Assembly (NCBI GenBank): GCA_028280845.1
Contig: JANQKZ010000017.1
Coordinates: 62,001-126,000 of the forward strand
Source of the DNA: Opitutales bacterium
GTDB lineage: Bacteria; Verrucomicrobiota; Verrucomicrobiia; Opitutales; JABSRG01
Reading direction: 5' to 3'
DNA length: 64,000 nt
Shown: positions 1 through 9,641 of the stretch, piece by piece
Numbering within the stretch: the first letter of the stretch is position 1
Layout of the letters: every line of letters begins with the position of its first letter
The notes under the pieces: model-generated
What the model was told of the DNA's origin: nothing
The model's database searches: none
What the model saw: only the letters and a program-made list of their open reading frames with translations
Position numbers and translations under genes: made by a program

Positions 1-210
1 GAAATGAAAGCTAAAGTCGAAGAAATGCGAGCAAAGTTAATTGAAGCGGAGGCCCAGGTCCCCATGGCTATTGCGGAAGCATTTCGTAGCGGTAACCTCG
101 GGGTGATGGATTATTATCGCCTGAACAATATTCAGTCCGACACCCGCATGCGGGATTCCATTGCCAAATCGGATGATGATGAGGCTGGAGCCAGCACCCC
201 GGTTAGTTAA
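1..210 (+). CDS. floA: Flotillin-like protein FloA, C-terminal end (5' truncated by window edge)
   Basis: Only the last ~69 residues are in the window; the frame is open from base 1, so the gene starts upstream. The visible part carries the typical FloA (YqfA/UPF0365) ending: a charged helix with [16 protein letters not shown], then [19 protein letters not shown], then a polar tail ([15 protein letters not shown]). FloA is a membrane-anchored SPFH/flotillin scaffold that organises functional membrane microdomains. Known from the family: the C-terminal region mediates oligomerisation. The next gene follows after 17 bases and encodes a small membrane protein, so co-transcription is likely. The assignment rests on the conserved tail only. 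Confidence 0.85.
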   Translation, partial: EMKAKVEEMRAKLIEAEAQVPMAIAEAFRSGNLGVMDYYRLNNIQSDTRMRDSIAKSDDDEAGASTPVS

Positions 211-227
211 TCGAGGGCCTGAAGCAG

Positions 228-911
228 ATGGATAATTTTTTAGAGATCCTCGTTCCGATCATCTTTGCGTTGGTCTACCTCTTTGCGGGGGCAGGAAAAA
301 AGAAAGAAGGTGAATCCAAGGAAGAGGAACCCGCGAGGGAATTAACTGATCGTGAGCGGGACATTCAGGAAGAGATTCGCCGAAAGATTATGGAGCGAGC
401 TCAGGGAAAATCCGCCCCCGGGGCTCCTCCCGCTTCGACCCCCCAGGCAGATCGTGGCTCGGGTTACGATCCCACGGTCCCCGAGCAGCCGAGGCGGCGT
501 CCTACCCCTGTAAAACGGTTCGAGGAAGCAGTCAAACCTACGCCTCCGCCTCAACCGCAGCAGCGATCCTTTGCTCCAGAACCTGAATCTGAGCGGGATG
601 CATTGGAGACGCCTGCTCTCCAGCGCCAATTTGAAGATCGTGAACGCCAAATCCGAGATATTCAGGAAAAGGCCGAACGATTACGCCGCCAAGCCGATCA
701 AGACCTGCGCAAGGTGAAATCGATGCCTGCAAGAAAGCCAACTCCGGTTACAGCCGAAAGGCTGGTGCAGGGGGATAGCTTCCGAGACCGATTTATTTTC
801 AGTCTGAAAGACAAGGAAGCCTTCAAGCGATCCATTCTGGCTTACGAAGTTCTGGGCACTCCAGTGGGTGAAAGGAAACAAGGGAAGATTGGGCCGTTCT
901 GGGAGCAATAA
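228..911 (+). CDS. Hypothetical membrane-anchored, proline-rich protein downstream of floA
   Basis: A 227-residue protein with one N-terminal hydrophobic segment (residues ~4-22, FLEILVPIIFALVYLFAG), a charged run, a Pro/Arg-rich linker (~65-120) and a helical, Glu/Arg/Gln-rich region (~125-170, FEDRERQIRDIQEKAERLRR) that could form a coiled coil. It ends in a short segment rich in K/R and F. No enzyme motif is seen. It sits 17 bases behind floA and is convergent with the GH9 gene. Inference: a membrane-tethered partner of the flotillin, but function is unknown. Confidence 0.75.
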   Translation: MDNFLEILVPIIFALVYLFAGAGKKKEGESKEEEPARELTDRERDIQEEIRRKIMERAQGKSAPGAPPASTPQADRGSGYDPTVPEQPRRRPTPVKRFEEAVKPTPPPQPQQRSFAPEPESERDALETPALQRQFEDRERQIRDIQEKAERLRRQADQDLRKVKSMPARKPTPVTAERLVQGDSFRDRFIFSLKDKEAFKRSILAYEVLGTPVGERKQGKIGPFWEQ

Positions 912-967
912 TGCGGTATCGTATGCGGTGGTTTCCGTTGGCCTGAGGAGCAGACTGTCTCCATATT

Positions 968-3859
968 TCAATCTCCCGTTTTTTCAACTCGGACGAACAC
1001 GGTATCGCTTGCCATGCCGGACAGGTCGGTCTGGTGGAGGTCTCCCATTGAATCGAAGGGAACGCCCACGGGAGTCCATATATTCAGATCACTGCTTACC
1101 ATGAATTGAAAAGGTCCTTTTTCACCCTGTTGAAACATCGCAATCAGAAAGGTTTGCGTGTCGTTTCCCAAGGCAATGGTGCCCATGCCGGGAATAGCCG
1201 GATGTGAATCCTGAATCATCTCCTCAAAGTTGGTCAGTCCATCGACATCATAGTCTCGCCAGGGTAAGACCTGCTCCAGGGTAGTGAAGCGATCATCTGG
1301 ATCAGCCTCGATAATGGCATACTCCACGGAATCCTCAAGGCCATCGCCGTCCTCGTCTTTGCCGACTCCTTTTTCAAGGCCGGGGGCGCTCCCGGAGGAC
1401 CCGGCCAGGTAGCCCCAGTAAATCGCGGTTGGTCCAATTGTCTGGTGGATGGTGTATTCACTCATCGAGGGCCAATCGAAAATGTTTACATGCGACTCGG
1501 CGGCCGGCCAGGTGCGTGAATCCGGCACCATGTTTTGGTTGAAACTGAGCCGCCATGTGTGGACCCAGTCGTTGAAGGTAAAGGTTTCATTGGCTGGGTC
1601 GGAGGGGCCGTAGATGGTGATGCCAGCTGGGACCGGCTGGCCGGTAACCCGGCTATCAATATGAAGAGGGGCCGTAGGATAAAAGGCGCCGATGCCCGTG
1701 GTATAACACAGGTTGTCGGGATTGGCCCCGTTCGGGAAATTACAAGCTGCCAGGGCGCCATTTCGATAGCGTGTGTCACCCGTCAATGCGTAAGCCCGTG
1801 GCAAGCTACGCGATATCATCTGGGGTACCGAGAAGTAACCCACAAAGCCCATCATGGGAATAAATTCATTAAAGGGGGCGATCCCGTGTGGGTTGCCGGA
1901 CTGAAGGTTCAGGGCCTTGTCGGCGGCCTCGATGAAATATTCGACAGCGCGGTCCTGGAGGGAAGTATTGGCCAAGTTAGAGGGCAGAGCCGCATAGGCA
2001 AAGACGCTATCCCGGTGATTGTCACCAAAGCTGAGGCTGCTGCCTAAGGGGTCCAGAATACTCAGGGCATCGTCATGGTAGGCGTTGGTCCCGGTCAGAT
2101 GGTAGAGCTCAACCGCAGCAACGGCCTGGGCCTGAGTTATATTGTCGCGGGCATTGCTCTGGTCACTATCGGGGAGTCGGTTAACAGTTGCGTCAGCATT
2201 GTCCACCCCCCAGGTGTAGGCCCGGATTGAGTCCTCACGGAGTGTGGTGGCACGAGATTCATCATAAGGGGCTAGAAGGCGGCTCAATTTTGCGGCACTG
2301 GAAGCGAAACGGAAGGTGGACAACGCGTCGACATCGTAAGCTCCCACGAGGAGCGTTTCCTGCCAGCTGCCTTCCCCATTGCGTGGGTGAGCTGTGGATT
2401 CAACACCACCGCGGACACCTCCATCCTCCCGTTGCAGGCGTTGGTAAAATTCTACATTCCACAAGGCTTCATCCAGGATGTCCGGTATGGTATTTGTCAC
2501 CTCGTTTTCAGGTAGGGCCAAGGTTAGGGACTCAAAAAAGTCCGGGTAGAGGTCAAATATCTCTAAAAGACCATAGGTAGCTGCGAGATGTTGGGTTCGC
2601 CTGTCCCAGTCACCGGCGTCCATGTAGCCTCCCCAGGCCTCGGGAACCTCGTCGGCGGTTTCATAAAGACGCGTTAAGGATTCCTCGATCGCAGAGGACT
2701 CTCCCTCGAGGATGGTGACGTCGGTTTGCAAGACTTTGACCCCCATATCCGGGTGAAAGGTGAGCGGTCGCTCATAGGGGGTAAATGGCGGTCCTAGCTC
2801 AATGCCGCTACGATGATGGAGGAGCCCCATCATGGAAATCTGGAAGGCCTCTCCCCATGCACTGCTTGTGATGGGGAATGGATAACTTATCCCAAGGCCG
2901 GGAACAAGGACGCGGAAGCGACCTGTTTCGGAGAACGCAGAGAAGTCTAAGCCGTAAACGGGTGCTGCGGTATTATTTCTTCCGTTGCTGAAAGCGACAT
3001 CGATGTCTGTCTCATCCTGCAGTTTTTGTATCTGCCCTGTGAATACAGTTTTATGGGTAAATTCATCCACCAGGTGAAAGGACTTTCCGATCCAATTGTC
3101 GTAGTCGTGGGCTCCACCCGTTCCTTTCCAGAGAGATAGGGTGGCCTGCTTAAATGTATCTTCGGGGTGATACCCCACTTGGTTTACATGGAGGACTTCT
3201 GTCCATTGGCGATCCCTTTGAATGTTAAAAGAGACGACTTCCTGGTCCAGTCCAAGAGGGGAAATGTTCAATTGGTAAGCCCGGGTCCACGAAAGGGGGC
3301 TGGAAAACTTAAGGTATAGGCGATGCCGGATCGACATACCTCCATCGTTTTTTCCATTTTCCAGCGGTTTGCTTTTCCGCTCTACCGAAACCGGTTGTTC
3401 AGTGACGGCAGGATCGCCTTGAATTGCCAGGGAATAGCTGGCCGTGTCCATGGCCAGCGTCACATTCAACGGGTCGCCCTCTCCGGTATCCTTTAAGGCC
3501 AGGATATCAGGCCCTTCCAATAAATATCCGACCGTCGTGATTTGTCCGTTGACACTCCTGCGGACCTCCGCGTTCTTCGGCCAATTTCCGATAGCGCCCT
3601 CCCCATTATAGGATAAGACCAGATCGTCTTCGCTCCTCCGGATCGTGTCCCCCTCAACAGGATCGTATCCTTCCTGGCCAAGGTTGTTGACCTTGCCCTG
3701 GACGATTTCCACCACCAGGGTGTCCGTGTCAGCCAGATACACCTGTGTCACCGCAGGGCTACTCGCCTGAAGCACGCTGCCCGTGGTACCCATTCCGACT
3801 AAGCAGAGAAGAAAATTTAAAAAAAGTGGTCTAAATCGTTGGATTTCTTGGAGTAACAT
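968..3859 (-). CDS. Secreted glycoside hydrolase family 9 protein with Ig-like N-terminal domain and Ca-binding/C-terminal module
   Basis: 963 residues with a signal peptide (~1-32). After a poorly characterised beta-rich region comes a CelD-type Ig domain (~225-330: VNQVGYHPED..., ..GRFRVLVPGLGISYPF) and then a GH9 (alpha/alpha)6 catalytic domain (~335-815). The GH9 nucleophile motif is visible as GGYMDAGDWDRR (~residue 412), followed by IPDILDEALWNVEFYQRLQ. A candidate general acid is the Glu of SMSEYTIHQ (~799). The C-terminal ~150 residues hold two DxDxDG-type segments (EDGDGLEDSVEY, DYDVDGLTNFEEM) and a terminal beta module (VSSDLNIWTPVG). GH9 enzymes are mostly endo-beta-1,4-glucanases, but substrate cannot be read from the sequence. 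It is divergent from a TBDR gene, which suggests co-regulation of polysaccharide cutting and uptake. No Shine-Dalgarno motif is evident before the ATG. Confidence 0.88.
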   Translation of the reverse strand: MLLQEIQRFRPLFLNFLLCLVGMGTTGSVLQASSPAVTQVYLADTDTLVVEIVQGKVNNLGQEGYDPVEGDTIRRSEDDLVLSYNGEGAIGNWPKNAEVRRSVNGQITTVGYLLEGPDILALKDTGEGDPLNVTLAMDTASYSLAIQGDPAVTEQPVSVERKSKPLENGKNDGGMSIRHRLYLKFSSPLSWTRAYQLNISPLGLDQEVVSFNIQRDRQWTEVLHVNQVGYHPEDTFKQATLSLWKGTGGAHDYDNWIGKSFHLVDEFTHKTVFTGQIQKLQDETDIDVAFSNGRNNTAAPVYGLDFSAFSETGRFRVLVPGLGISYPFPITSSAWGEAFQISMMGLLHHRSGIELGPPFTPYERPLTFHPDMGVKVLQTDVTILEGESSAIEESLTRLYETADEVPEAWGGYMDAGDWDRRTQHLAATYGLLEIFDLYPDFFESLTLALPENEVTNTIPDILDEALWNVEFYQRLQREDGGVRGGVESTAHPRNGEGSWQETLLVGAYDVDALSTFRFASSAAKLSRLLAPYDESRATTLREDSIRAYTWGVDNADATVNRLPDSDQSNARDNITQAQAVAAVELYHLTGTNAYHDDALSILDPLGSSLSFGDNHRDSVFAYAALPSNLANTSLQDRAVEYFIEAADKALNLQSGNPHGIAPFNEFIPMMGFVGYFSVPQMISRSLPRAYALTGDTRYRNGALAACNFPNGANPDNLCYTTGIGAFYPTAPLHIDSRVTGQPVPAGITIYGPSDPANETFTFNDWVHTWRLSFNQNMVPDSRTWPAAESHVNIFDWPSMSEYTIHQTIGPTAIYWGYLAGSSGSAPGLEKGVGKDEDGDGLEDSVEYAIIEADPDDRFTTLEQVLPWRDYDVDGLTNFEEMIQDSHPAIPGMGTIALGNDTQTFLIAMFQQGEKGPFQFMVSSDLNIWTPVGVPFDSMGDLHQTDLSGMASDTVFVRVEKTGD

Positions 3860-4241
3860 GATCTAGGGAGGGTTGGGAATCCTGAAGAACGATTGATTCG
3901 TTTTCGCATAATACAGGCTGGGGATTAGCTGTATAAGGGACTCAGAGGACGATTTAAGATAAATTCGATGGGAAGGGATCTGCCAACCGAGGCTTTCTCA
4001 ACGTTCAGGAGCGCAAGACTGCACAAGCAATCAGATGCCCATTAACTGTGAAAATACCTCAATTAATATCTAAGTAATCTTAGGTACCTACCCAGTGGTT
4101 CTCGCCCCTTAACACTCACCCCTAACCTCAACACACCCCAACTGTATCCCCAACACGTGTTGCATTTGAGCTAGATTCGTCGGCTTACCTGCGACCGTTC
4201 TCCTTTGTTTAACCCAGTTTATATATCTCTAAACTGTTACC
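3860..4241. other. Divergent intergenic region between GH9 and TBDR genes
   Basis: 382 bases without a plausible gene. It must hold the promoters of both flanking genes. It contains a perfect 12-base palindrome (4151-4162), C-rich stretches around 4110-4150, and an AGTTTA...TAAACT inverted repeat (4216-4235) just before the TBDR start. I could not assign -35/-10 boxes with confidence. Confidence 0.6.
4151..4162. promoter_or_regulatory. Perfect 12-base palindrome CAACACGTGTTG, candidate operator
   Basis: CAACACGTGTTG reads the same on both strands and lies 80 bases before the TBDR start and ~290 bases before the GH9 start. A central CG in a palindrome of this size is common in operators of LacI-family regulators, and a LacI gene lies 5.5 kb away. 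That this protein binds here is inference. Confidence 0.4.
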
Positions 4242-7200
4242 ATGAATAACAAACTACTCCGAATAATAGCCAGATTCCTTTGTATGGGATCTGTTTTCGT
4301 CGCTTCAGCGAGTTTGTTTGGCCAGGAAGAAACCACGGCCGAAGAAACTGTTGAAGAGGACGAAGAAATCGAGACCCTGTCTCCGTTTACCGTCGACGCC
4401 AATGAACAGACGGGTTACCTCGCCACGAGCACCTTGGCAGGAACCCGGATTAAGACCAACTTGTCTGACGTCGGCTCCGCAATTTCCGTGATGACCACGG
4501 AATTCATGCAGGATTTATCAGGAAATGATAATGAATCACTGCTCAGTTACATGGTTAACTCTGAAGTGGGCGGCCCCCGAGGGAACTTTTCCGGGGGGGT
4601 GGATGCAGGAAACCCGCGAGAGCTTGGCCTGTTTGGAAATCCAAATAATAATACCCGGATCCGTGGACTCAGCAGCGCGGATAACACCCGTAACTTCTTC
4701 CGGACGGATATACCCTGGGATAACTACAACGTAGATCGGGTTGACCTGCAACGTGGGCCCAATGCGATTCTGTTTGGTTTGGGTAGTCCCGCTGGTGTGG
4801 TCAATGCATCAACCAACCAAGCTACCTTCGATACTTTCGGGAGAGCGGTGGTTCGCTTCGACCAGTTTGCCAGTTTCCGGACTGCGTTGGATTACAATTA
4901 TGAAATACTGGAAGACGAGCTTGCGGTACGTGCCTCCTTGCTCGTGGATCGCCAGAAGTTTCGTCAAGACCCGGCCTTCGAAGATGACGATCGCCTATAT
5001 GTCGCCGTTAAATATGCTCCGCGGCAATTGAATTCCGACAGCGTGCGTTTTGAATTGCGCGGTAGTTATGAGATCGGCGGTGTTGAAGCCAACCGGCCTC
5101 GGTCGGTTACCATTCAGGACAAGATTTCCGGTTGGTTCCTGCCGGAAACCGATTCCAATGGAAATCCCCTTGGTGGTCTCAATAAACGGACTTTTGGAGT
5201 CTACACCGATATGGAGTTAAAGGATACCAATCTGGATACCGGGATTCTCGGTCAGATTAATACCTTCGTTGAAGGGTCTGGTCCCTGGTATAATTCGAAT
5301 GCCTTCCAGGACGGAACCTGGGCCCGCATTCGGGTAGCCAACAACGGGCACCTCACCTCTGACGGTCAGGTGATCAATGAAAATGATATTAATGGGTCAG
5401 TATTCTTCCGTGATCAGCGCCGCGTTGTGGTCATGAAATCTGCCGACCGCGCTGGCGCGATCGAAGCCCCCTTCTTCACCGAAGGGTTTTACCAGGACGC
5501 GACCATCCAGGATCCCTCCATCTTCGATTTCTACAATAACCTGATGGATGGTCCGAACAAACGGAGCTTCCGCGACTGGAATGCCTTTGAGTTGGAGTTG
5601 ACGAACACCTTCTGGAATGACCGCATCGGTTACAACATTGGGTATTTTAATCAGCAGCTCGACACGGAGCGCTGGGGTATCATGGGCTTCCCAGTTGAAT
5701 CCGGATATGCCTTGAATATTGATATCAATTCCACGACCTTCCAGAATTTACCGAACCCAGATGCTGGTCGTCCTTATCTCAACCTGCAGCCTTCGAGTGC
5801 AGGAACGGGTACCGGGGTAACGAATCGCGACGCGCTTCGCGCCCAAGCCTTTGTTGAGCTCGATTCTCGTGAGTGGCTGGATGGGTTTCTGGGAGACATC
5901 ATTGGTCTACACCGTTTCACCGGTCTGTATGCCACAGACAACCGCGACTCCGATAACCGGAGCCACAAGCTGTGGGATTACGCCCCGGAGGCTTACACCA
6001 ATGATCCGAATGTAAGCATCACCCAGGACTCGATTGATAATTCCATCAATTACTATCTCGGGCCCAGTCTGACGAATGCCTCCTCTCCGGCCGGTGCCAA
6101 TATCGGGCGGATAAACGAGTTTATTATCCCCAGCACTGGCACCCGGAACATCACTGTCTGGGATCCCACCTGGATCGCGGATCCTTCGGTGAACCCCGGT
6201 GACCCGTGGGCGGGTGTCCCAACGCGCAGTCATGATACCCAAGCCGAGAATCCGGCCAATTATCGTGGATGGGTCCAGCGCCCGACGGAAGTTGTTTCTT
6301 TCATCGACCGTGGCAATGGTAATTTCTACGCTGGCCAGAGCGCTTTGGATTACCTGGCAACGAGCGGAACCCTGGTTAATGAAGAGATCGAGTCCTTCGT
6401 TGCAGTTTGGCAGGGATACCTCTGGAACGACTCCATTGTTGGTACTTTTGGTTACCGCAAAGATAAGGCAGAAAATACCCAATTCAGGGCAGAACCGAAA
6501 CCCGATGGTTATCCCGGACACCGCGGAGCCTTCCTTCACCCGGATCGTTATAATCTGGATGATCCGCAGAACTTCGATCCCACCTGGGGCGGCCCCGTCT
6601 TGGATGAATTGGAAGTTGAGACCAAAAACTGGAGTGTTGCCCTTCATCTCCACCGCGTTCTGGGTCCTCGTTACGACGATCTGTTGCCGGTTAACCTGAG
6701 CCTGTATTACAACGAAGGTGAAAACTTCCAGCCTGCTGCTGGCCGGTTTGATGCCTTTGGTGAGCCCCTGCCTCCTCCCGGGGGTAAGACTGAGGATATC
6801 AGTGCCCTGATTGCCACGAAGGATAATCGCTTCTCCTTCCGAATCACCAAGTACGAGACTTCGGTTCAAAACCAGCGTGCAACCGGAAACATCCGTGAAT
6901 TGTGGCGTTTGCAGCAGGCCATCTTCCAGCCCGCATGGGGCAAAGTTCGGATGCAGCGCGGACAGTGGGATATCGATAGCTATACCGGGACCAACGGTCC
7001 TGACTATATGCGGAACACAATCATTCCCGCCTGGGAAGAATTCGAATTGGCCCTGTTGCAAGAATTCCCATTGGTCACTCGTTGGTCCAGCACAGGGGAA
7101 TGGCCCATCAACGATATTGGCGTAACCTTCCGTCCTCCCGTCGGCATGACCTTCACCGAAGATGCCATTTCGAAAGGATGGGAGTATGAGTTTATCGCAA

Positions 7201-7823
7201 ATCCACTGCCGAACTGGCGAATCTCCTTGAATGCCTCCCAAACGGAAGCTATCCGCGACAATGTCCCGGGTGAATCCTTCCTGGCCCTCTCGTCCTTTAT
7301 CGATGAGTGGTTCATGAACACGCCGGCCGGTGAGATGCCTTACTGGTGGATCAACAGTCCTCCGGTTCGCGACGGCGCCCTCTATGTGCCTTACCGCGGT
7401 CAGTGGCTGACCCTGTTGTCCCTCAATGGCCAGCCCCAGCCTGAAATTCGTGAATGGCGCTTCAATGGGGTGACCAACTACACCTTCACCGAGGGACGGC
7501 TGAAAGGCCTCGGTGTCGGAAGCGGTTTCCGTTGGCTGGATAAGTATGCGGTCGACTTCCCACCGACCACCGACGAAAACGGAACGGTCGTGCGCGATCT
7601 GGAGAATCCCTACCTGGCGGATTCCGAATTCCTCATCGATCTGTGGGCCAGCTACGTCTTCAACATCACAGACGACATCCGCTGGCGTATTCAGCTGAAT
7701 GTATACAACGCATTTGGTAACAACAAGCTGATCCCGTTAAACACCGATCCGTTTGGTAACCCACAAGCCGTCCGTATCCAGGAAGGCCGCAGCTGGGCTA
7801 TCACCAATACGATCGATTTCTAA
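4242..7823 (+). CDS. TonB-dependent receptor (Opitutae type), probable oligosaccharide importer
   Basis: 1193 residues. A signal peptide (~1-28) is followed by an acidic stretch (EEDEEIE) and LSPFTVDANEQTGYLATSTL, the motif that opens verrucomicrobial TBDRs. The plug domain follows (~65-205: TRIKTNLSDVGSAISVMTTEF; VDRVDLQRGPNAILFGLGSP). The rest is a long, aromatic-rich 22-strand-type barrel ending in a terminal Phe (TNTIDF), typical of BAM-inserted outer-membrane proteins. It would import substrates across the outer membrane using TonB/ExbBD energy. There is no SusD-like partner in the window. It is a paralogue of the second TBDR (12224-15805), and its setting beside GH9, GH43 and GH10 genes points to plant-polymer oligosaccharides. 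A strong hairpin terminator follows the stop. Confidence 0.93.
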   Translation: MNNKLLRIIARFLCMGSVFVASASLFGQEETTAEETVEEDEEIETLSPFTVDANEQTGYLATSTLAGTRIKTNLSDVGSAISVMTTEFMQDLSGNDNESLLSYMVNSEVGGPRGNFSGGVDAGNPRELGLFGNPNNNTRIRGLSSADNTRNFFRTDIPWDNYNVDRVDLQRGPNAILFGLGSPAGVVNASTNQATFDTFGRAVVRFDQFASFRTALDYNYEILEDELAVRASLLVDRQKFRQDPAFEDDDRLYVAVKYAPRQLNSDSVRFELRGSYEIGGVEANRPRSVTIQDKISGWFLPETDSNGNPLGGLNKRTFGVYTDMELKDTNLDTGILGQINTFVEGSGPWYNSNAFQDGTWARIRVANNGHLTSDGQVINENDINGSVFFRDQRRVVVMKSADRAGAIEAPFFTEGFYQDATIQDPSIFDFYNNLMDGPNKRSFRDWNAFELELTNTFWNDRIGYNIGYFNQQLDTERWGIMGFPVESGYALNIDINSTTFQNLPNPDAGRPYLNLQPSSAGTGTGVTNRDALRAQAFVELDSREWLDGFLGDIIGLHRFTGLYATDNRDSDNRSHKLWDYAPEAYTNDPNVSITQDSIDNSINYYLGPSLTNASSPAGANIGRINEFIIPSTGTRNITVWDPTWIADPSVNPGDPWAGVPTRSHDTQAENPANYRGWVQRPTEVVSFIDRGNGNFYAGQSALDYLATSGTLVNEEIESFVAVWQGYLWNDSIVGTFGYRKDKAENTQFRAEPKPDGYPGHRGAFLHPDRYNLDDPQNFDPTWGGPVLDELEVETKNWSVALHLHRVLGPRYDDLLPVNLSLYYNEGENFQPAAGRFDAFGEPLPPPGGKTEDISALIATKDNRFSFRITKYETSVQNQRATGNIRELWRLQQAIFQPAWGKVRMQRGQWDIDSYTGTNGPDYMRNTIIPAWEEFELALLQEFPLVTRWSSTGEWPINDIGVTFRPPVGMTFTEDAISKGWEYEFIANPLPNWRISLNASQTEAIRDNVPGESFLALSSFIDEWFMNTPAGEMPYWWINSPPVRDGALYVPYRGQWLTLLSLNGQPQPEIREWRFNGVTNYTFTEGRLKGLGVGSGFRWLDKYAVDFPPTTDENGTVVRDLENPYLADSEFLIDLWASYVFNITDDIRWRIQLNVYNAFGNNKLIPLNTDPFGNPQAVRIQEGRSWAITNTIDF

Positions 7824-7852
7824 AAATCTGATCTCATAGTTTCTAAGTTAAC

Positions 7853-7891
7853 GAAACGCCCTGTCCAACGCGGACGGGGCGTTTCTCGTTT
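7853..7891 (+). terminator. Rho-independent terminator after TBDR
   Basis: A 14-base-pair stem (GAAACGCCCTGTCC / GGACGGGGCGTTTC, one G-T pair) with a 5-base loop AACGC, followed by a T-rich tail TCGTTT. It lies 30 bases after the TBDR stop. Confidence 0.85.
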
Positions 7892-8006
7892 AAGAGAGAG
7901 TGAGCGGGCGCCGGCTGAATTTACTCAGTTTGGCTGCCCGGGTAGTCCCATCCTCCCCGGTAGCGGCCTTCCGAACAGGGCGCGACGATCCCGGCTCGTG
8001 ACACAC

Positions 8007-9608
8007 TCAAGTCCATTCCTGATAAGTGAAGAACTCGAAATCAGCAGGTCGCCGTTGCCCTGAAATATCCTGGGCGCAGAGGCCGAGGAAGGCCCCGGTA
8101 AATCCGAGTTTGTAGTAATCGTCGGATAAAGTTTTAACCGGCAGGGCGGGCCCAATCTGGAGAAAGGTATCTCCGTCAGTAGAAAAGCTGAATTGAAGGC
8201 TATCCCCTGCCAGCTTGACCTTCAGGGTGATGGGACCTGTTTCCGGAAGCGAGATTTCATCATCCAGGACTTCGGAAATTTCAGCGGCATCCGCTTGCAG
8301 GATATTCAGGCAGCGCCCGACCGCTTCATCCCGACTGACACGCAGGTAATAGTGATTGTCGGTATCATAGTAAGCGATCAAGCCGGCCATTTCCTGGAAG
8401 GTTTGAGGTTCAAAGTAGAGGCAGGTGCTGGCTTCTGCTCCAAAGGCCTGGAGGCGCCGTGCCACAAGGCTTTGGCGAAATCGACTGACCGTGGGTTCCT
8501 CTCCGTACAACCTTAGGAAGCCCGGTCGATCGGTGAGGCTGATCCAGCTGGGATCCATGGGGCGTCTCAGGGATTGGAAGTGGATATCCAGGGTGGGGCG
8601 ATTGAACTGTAGCTTCTGGTGGGTCGGCTGGTTCACATTTCCCAGGGCCGCGGCGGGAGCTTCCACTGAGACAGTGGGTGTAGCGCCGCCTTGGGCAAGT
8701 TCAGGCCAACCATCCTCGCACCAGACCAGTTTCTGGATGGCGGTCTCTCTACCCAGGATACAGTGCTTTCCGTCGATGGGGCGTCCGCACAAGTGGGCCA
8801 GGTACCACTCTCCTTCCGGGGTCTCGACCATGGAGGCATGGCCTGCCTTTTGCAGGATCGCCTCAGTTTGCCCGTAGGAGGTGAGTAAGGGATTGTTCGG
8901 ATGGACCTCGTAGGGGCCGTTAATTTTCCGGGAGCGGGCTAAGGTCACGGCATGTTCGTATTGGGTTCCTCCTTCAGCGGTGAGCAGATAGTAAAATCCA
9001 TTTATCTTGTATAAGTGAGGGCCTTCCACCAGAGACAGCTCGGTCCCAAGGAAAATGTTTTCGATTGGGCCCACAAGTCGCTGGGTTTCCGGACAAAACT
9101 CCTGCAGAAGGATGCCGGCAAAAGCATTTTTTCCCCGCCGGTGATCCCAAACCATATTGAGAAGCCATTTTCTTCCATCATCATCATGAAAGAGAGACGG
9201 GTCAAACCCACTGCTATTCAGGTAGATGGGGTCACTCCAGGGGCCTCGAATGTCCTCGGCTGTGGTCAAGTAGTTATGGGCCACCTTGTAGGGGCCGTCA
9301 TCCCAGCTCCTGACGTTGGTATAGATCAGGTAAAAGCTTCCCTCATCATAGGAAAGGCAGGGTGCCCAGATTCCGCCGGAGTTGGGATTTCCTTCCAAGT
9401 CCAGCAACTCCACCGTGTCAAGAGGGCGGGTCACCAACTCCCAGTTAACCAGATTGATAGAGTGATGAATCTGCACACCGGGGAACCACTCGAAGGTAGA
9501 AGTCGCTATAAAATAGTCTTCTCCCACACGAAGGATGGAAGGATCCGGGTTAAATCCTCGGAGAACCGGATTATTGATCTGGGTAATAGGAGGAGTCGAG
9601 GACACCAT
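8007..9608 (-). CDS. xynB: GH43 family beta-xylosidase (cytoplasmic)
   Basis: 533 residues with no signal peptide, so it should act in the cytoplasm on imported xylo-oligosaccharides. The N-terminal five-bladed propeller (~1-320) opens with the classic FNPDPSILRVGEDYFIATST and FEWFPGVQIHHS of XynB-like enzymes. The three expected acids are visible: Asp22 (base, NPDPS), Asp136 (pKa modulator, GFDPSLF) and Glu195 (acid, VEGPHLY). The C-terminal ~200 residues form the beta-sandwich GH43_C2 domain (FLRLYGEEPTVSRFRQSLVARR, FTGAFLGLCAQD) that closes the active site in xylosidases of this subgroup. It lies 33 bases behind the LacI gene on the same strand, so the two are probably one operon. Alpha-arabinofuranosidase side activity is possible. 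Confidence 0.92.
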   Translation of the reverse strand: MVSSTPPITQINNPVLRGFNPDPSILRVGEDYFIATSTFEWFPGVQIHHSINLVNWELVTRPLDTVELLDLEGNPNSGGIWAPCLSYDEGSFYLIYTNVRSWDDGPYKVAHNYLTTAEDIRGPWSDPIYLNSSGFDPSLFHDDDGRKWLLNMVWDHRRGKNAFAGILLQEFCPETQRLVGPIENIFLGTELSLVEGPHLYKINGFYYLLTAEGGTQYEHAVTLARSRKINGPYEVHPNNPLLTSYGQTEAILQKAGHASMVETPEGEWYLAHLCGRPIDGKHCILGRETAIQKLVWCEDGWPELAQGGATPTVSVEAPAAALGNVNQPTHQKLQFNRPTLDIHFQSLRRPMDPSWISLTDRPGFLRLYGEEPTVSRFRQSLVARRLQAFGAEASTCLYFEPQTFQEMAGLIAYYDTDNHYYLRVSRDEAVGRCLNILQADAAEISEVLDDEISLPETGPITLKVKLAGDSLQFSFSTDGDTFLQIGPALPVKTLSDDYYKLGFTGAFLGLCAQDISGQRRPADFEFFTYQEWT

Positions 9609-9641
9609 GGTCGGATGGGGTAGGGGTTCGCCGGTTAAAGT

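Noticed and set aside
5907-7241. 444-codon open frame on the minus strand inside the first TBDR gene
   Set aside because: It lies wholly antisense to a clear TonB-dependent receptor, and its translation resembles no family; long antisense frames are common opposite codon-biased genes.
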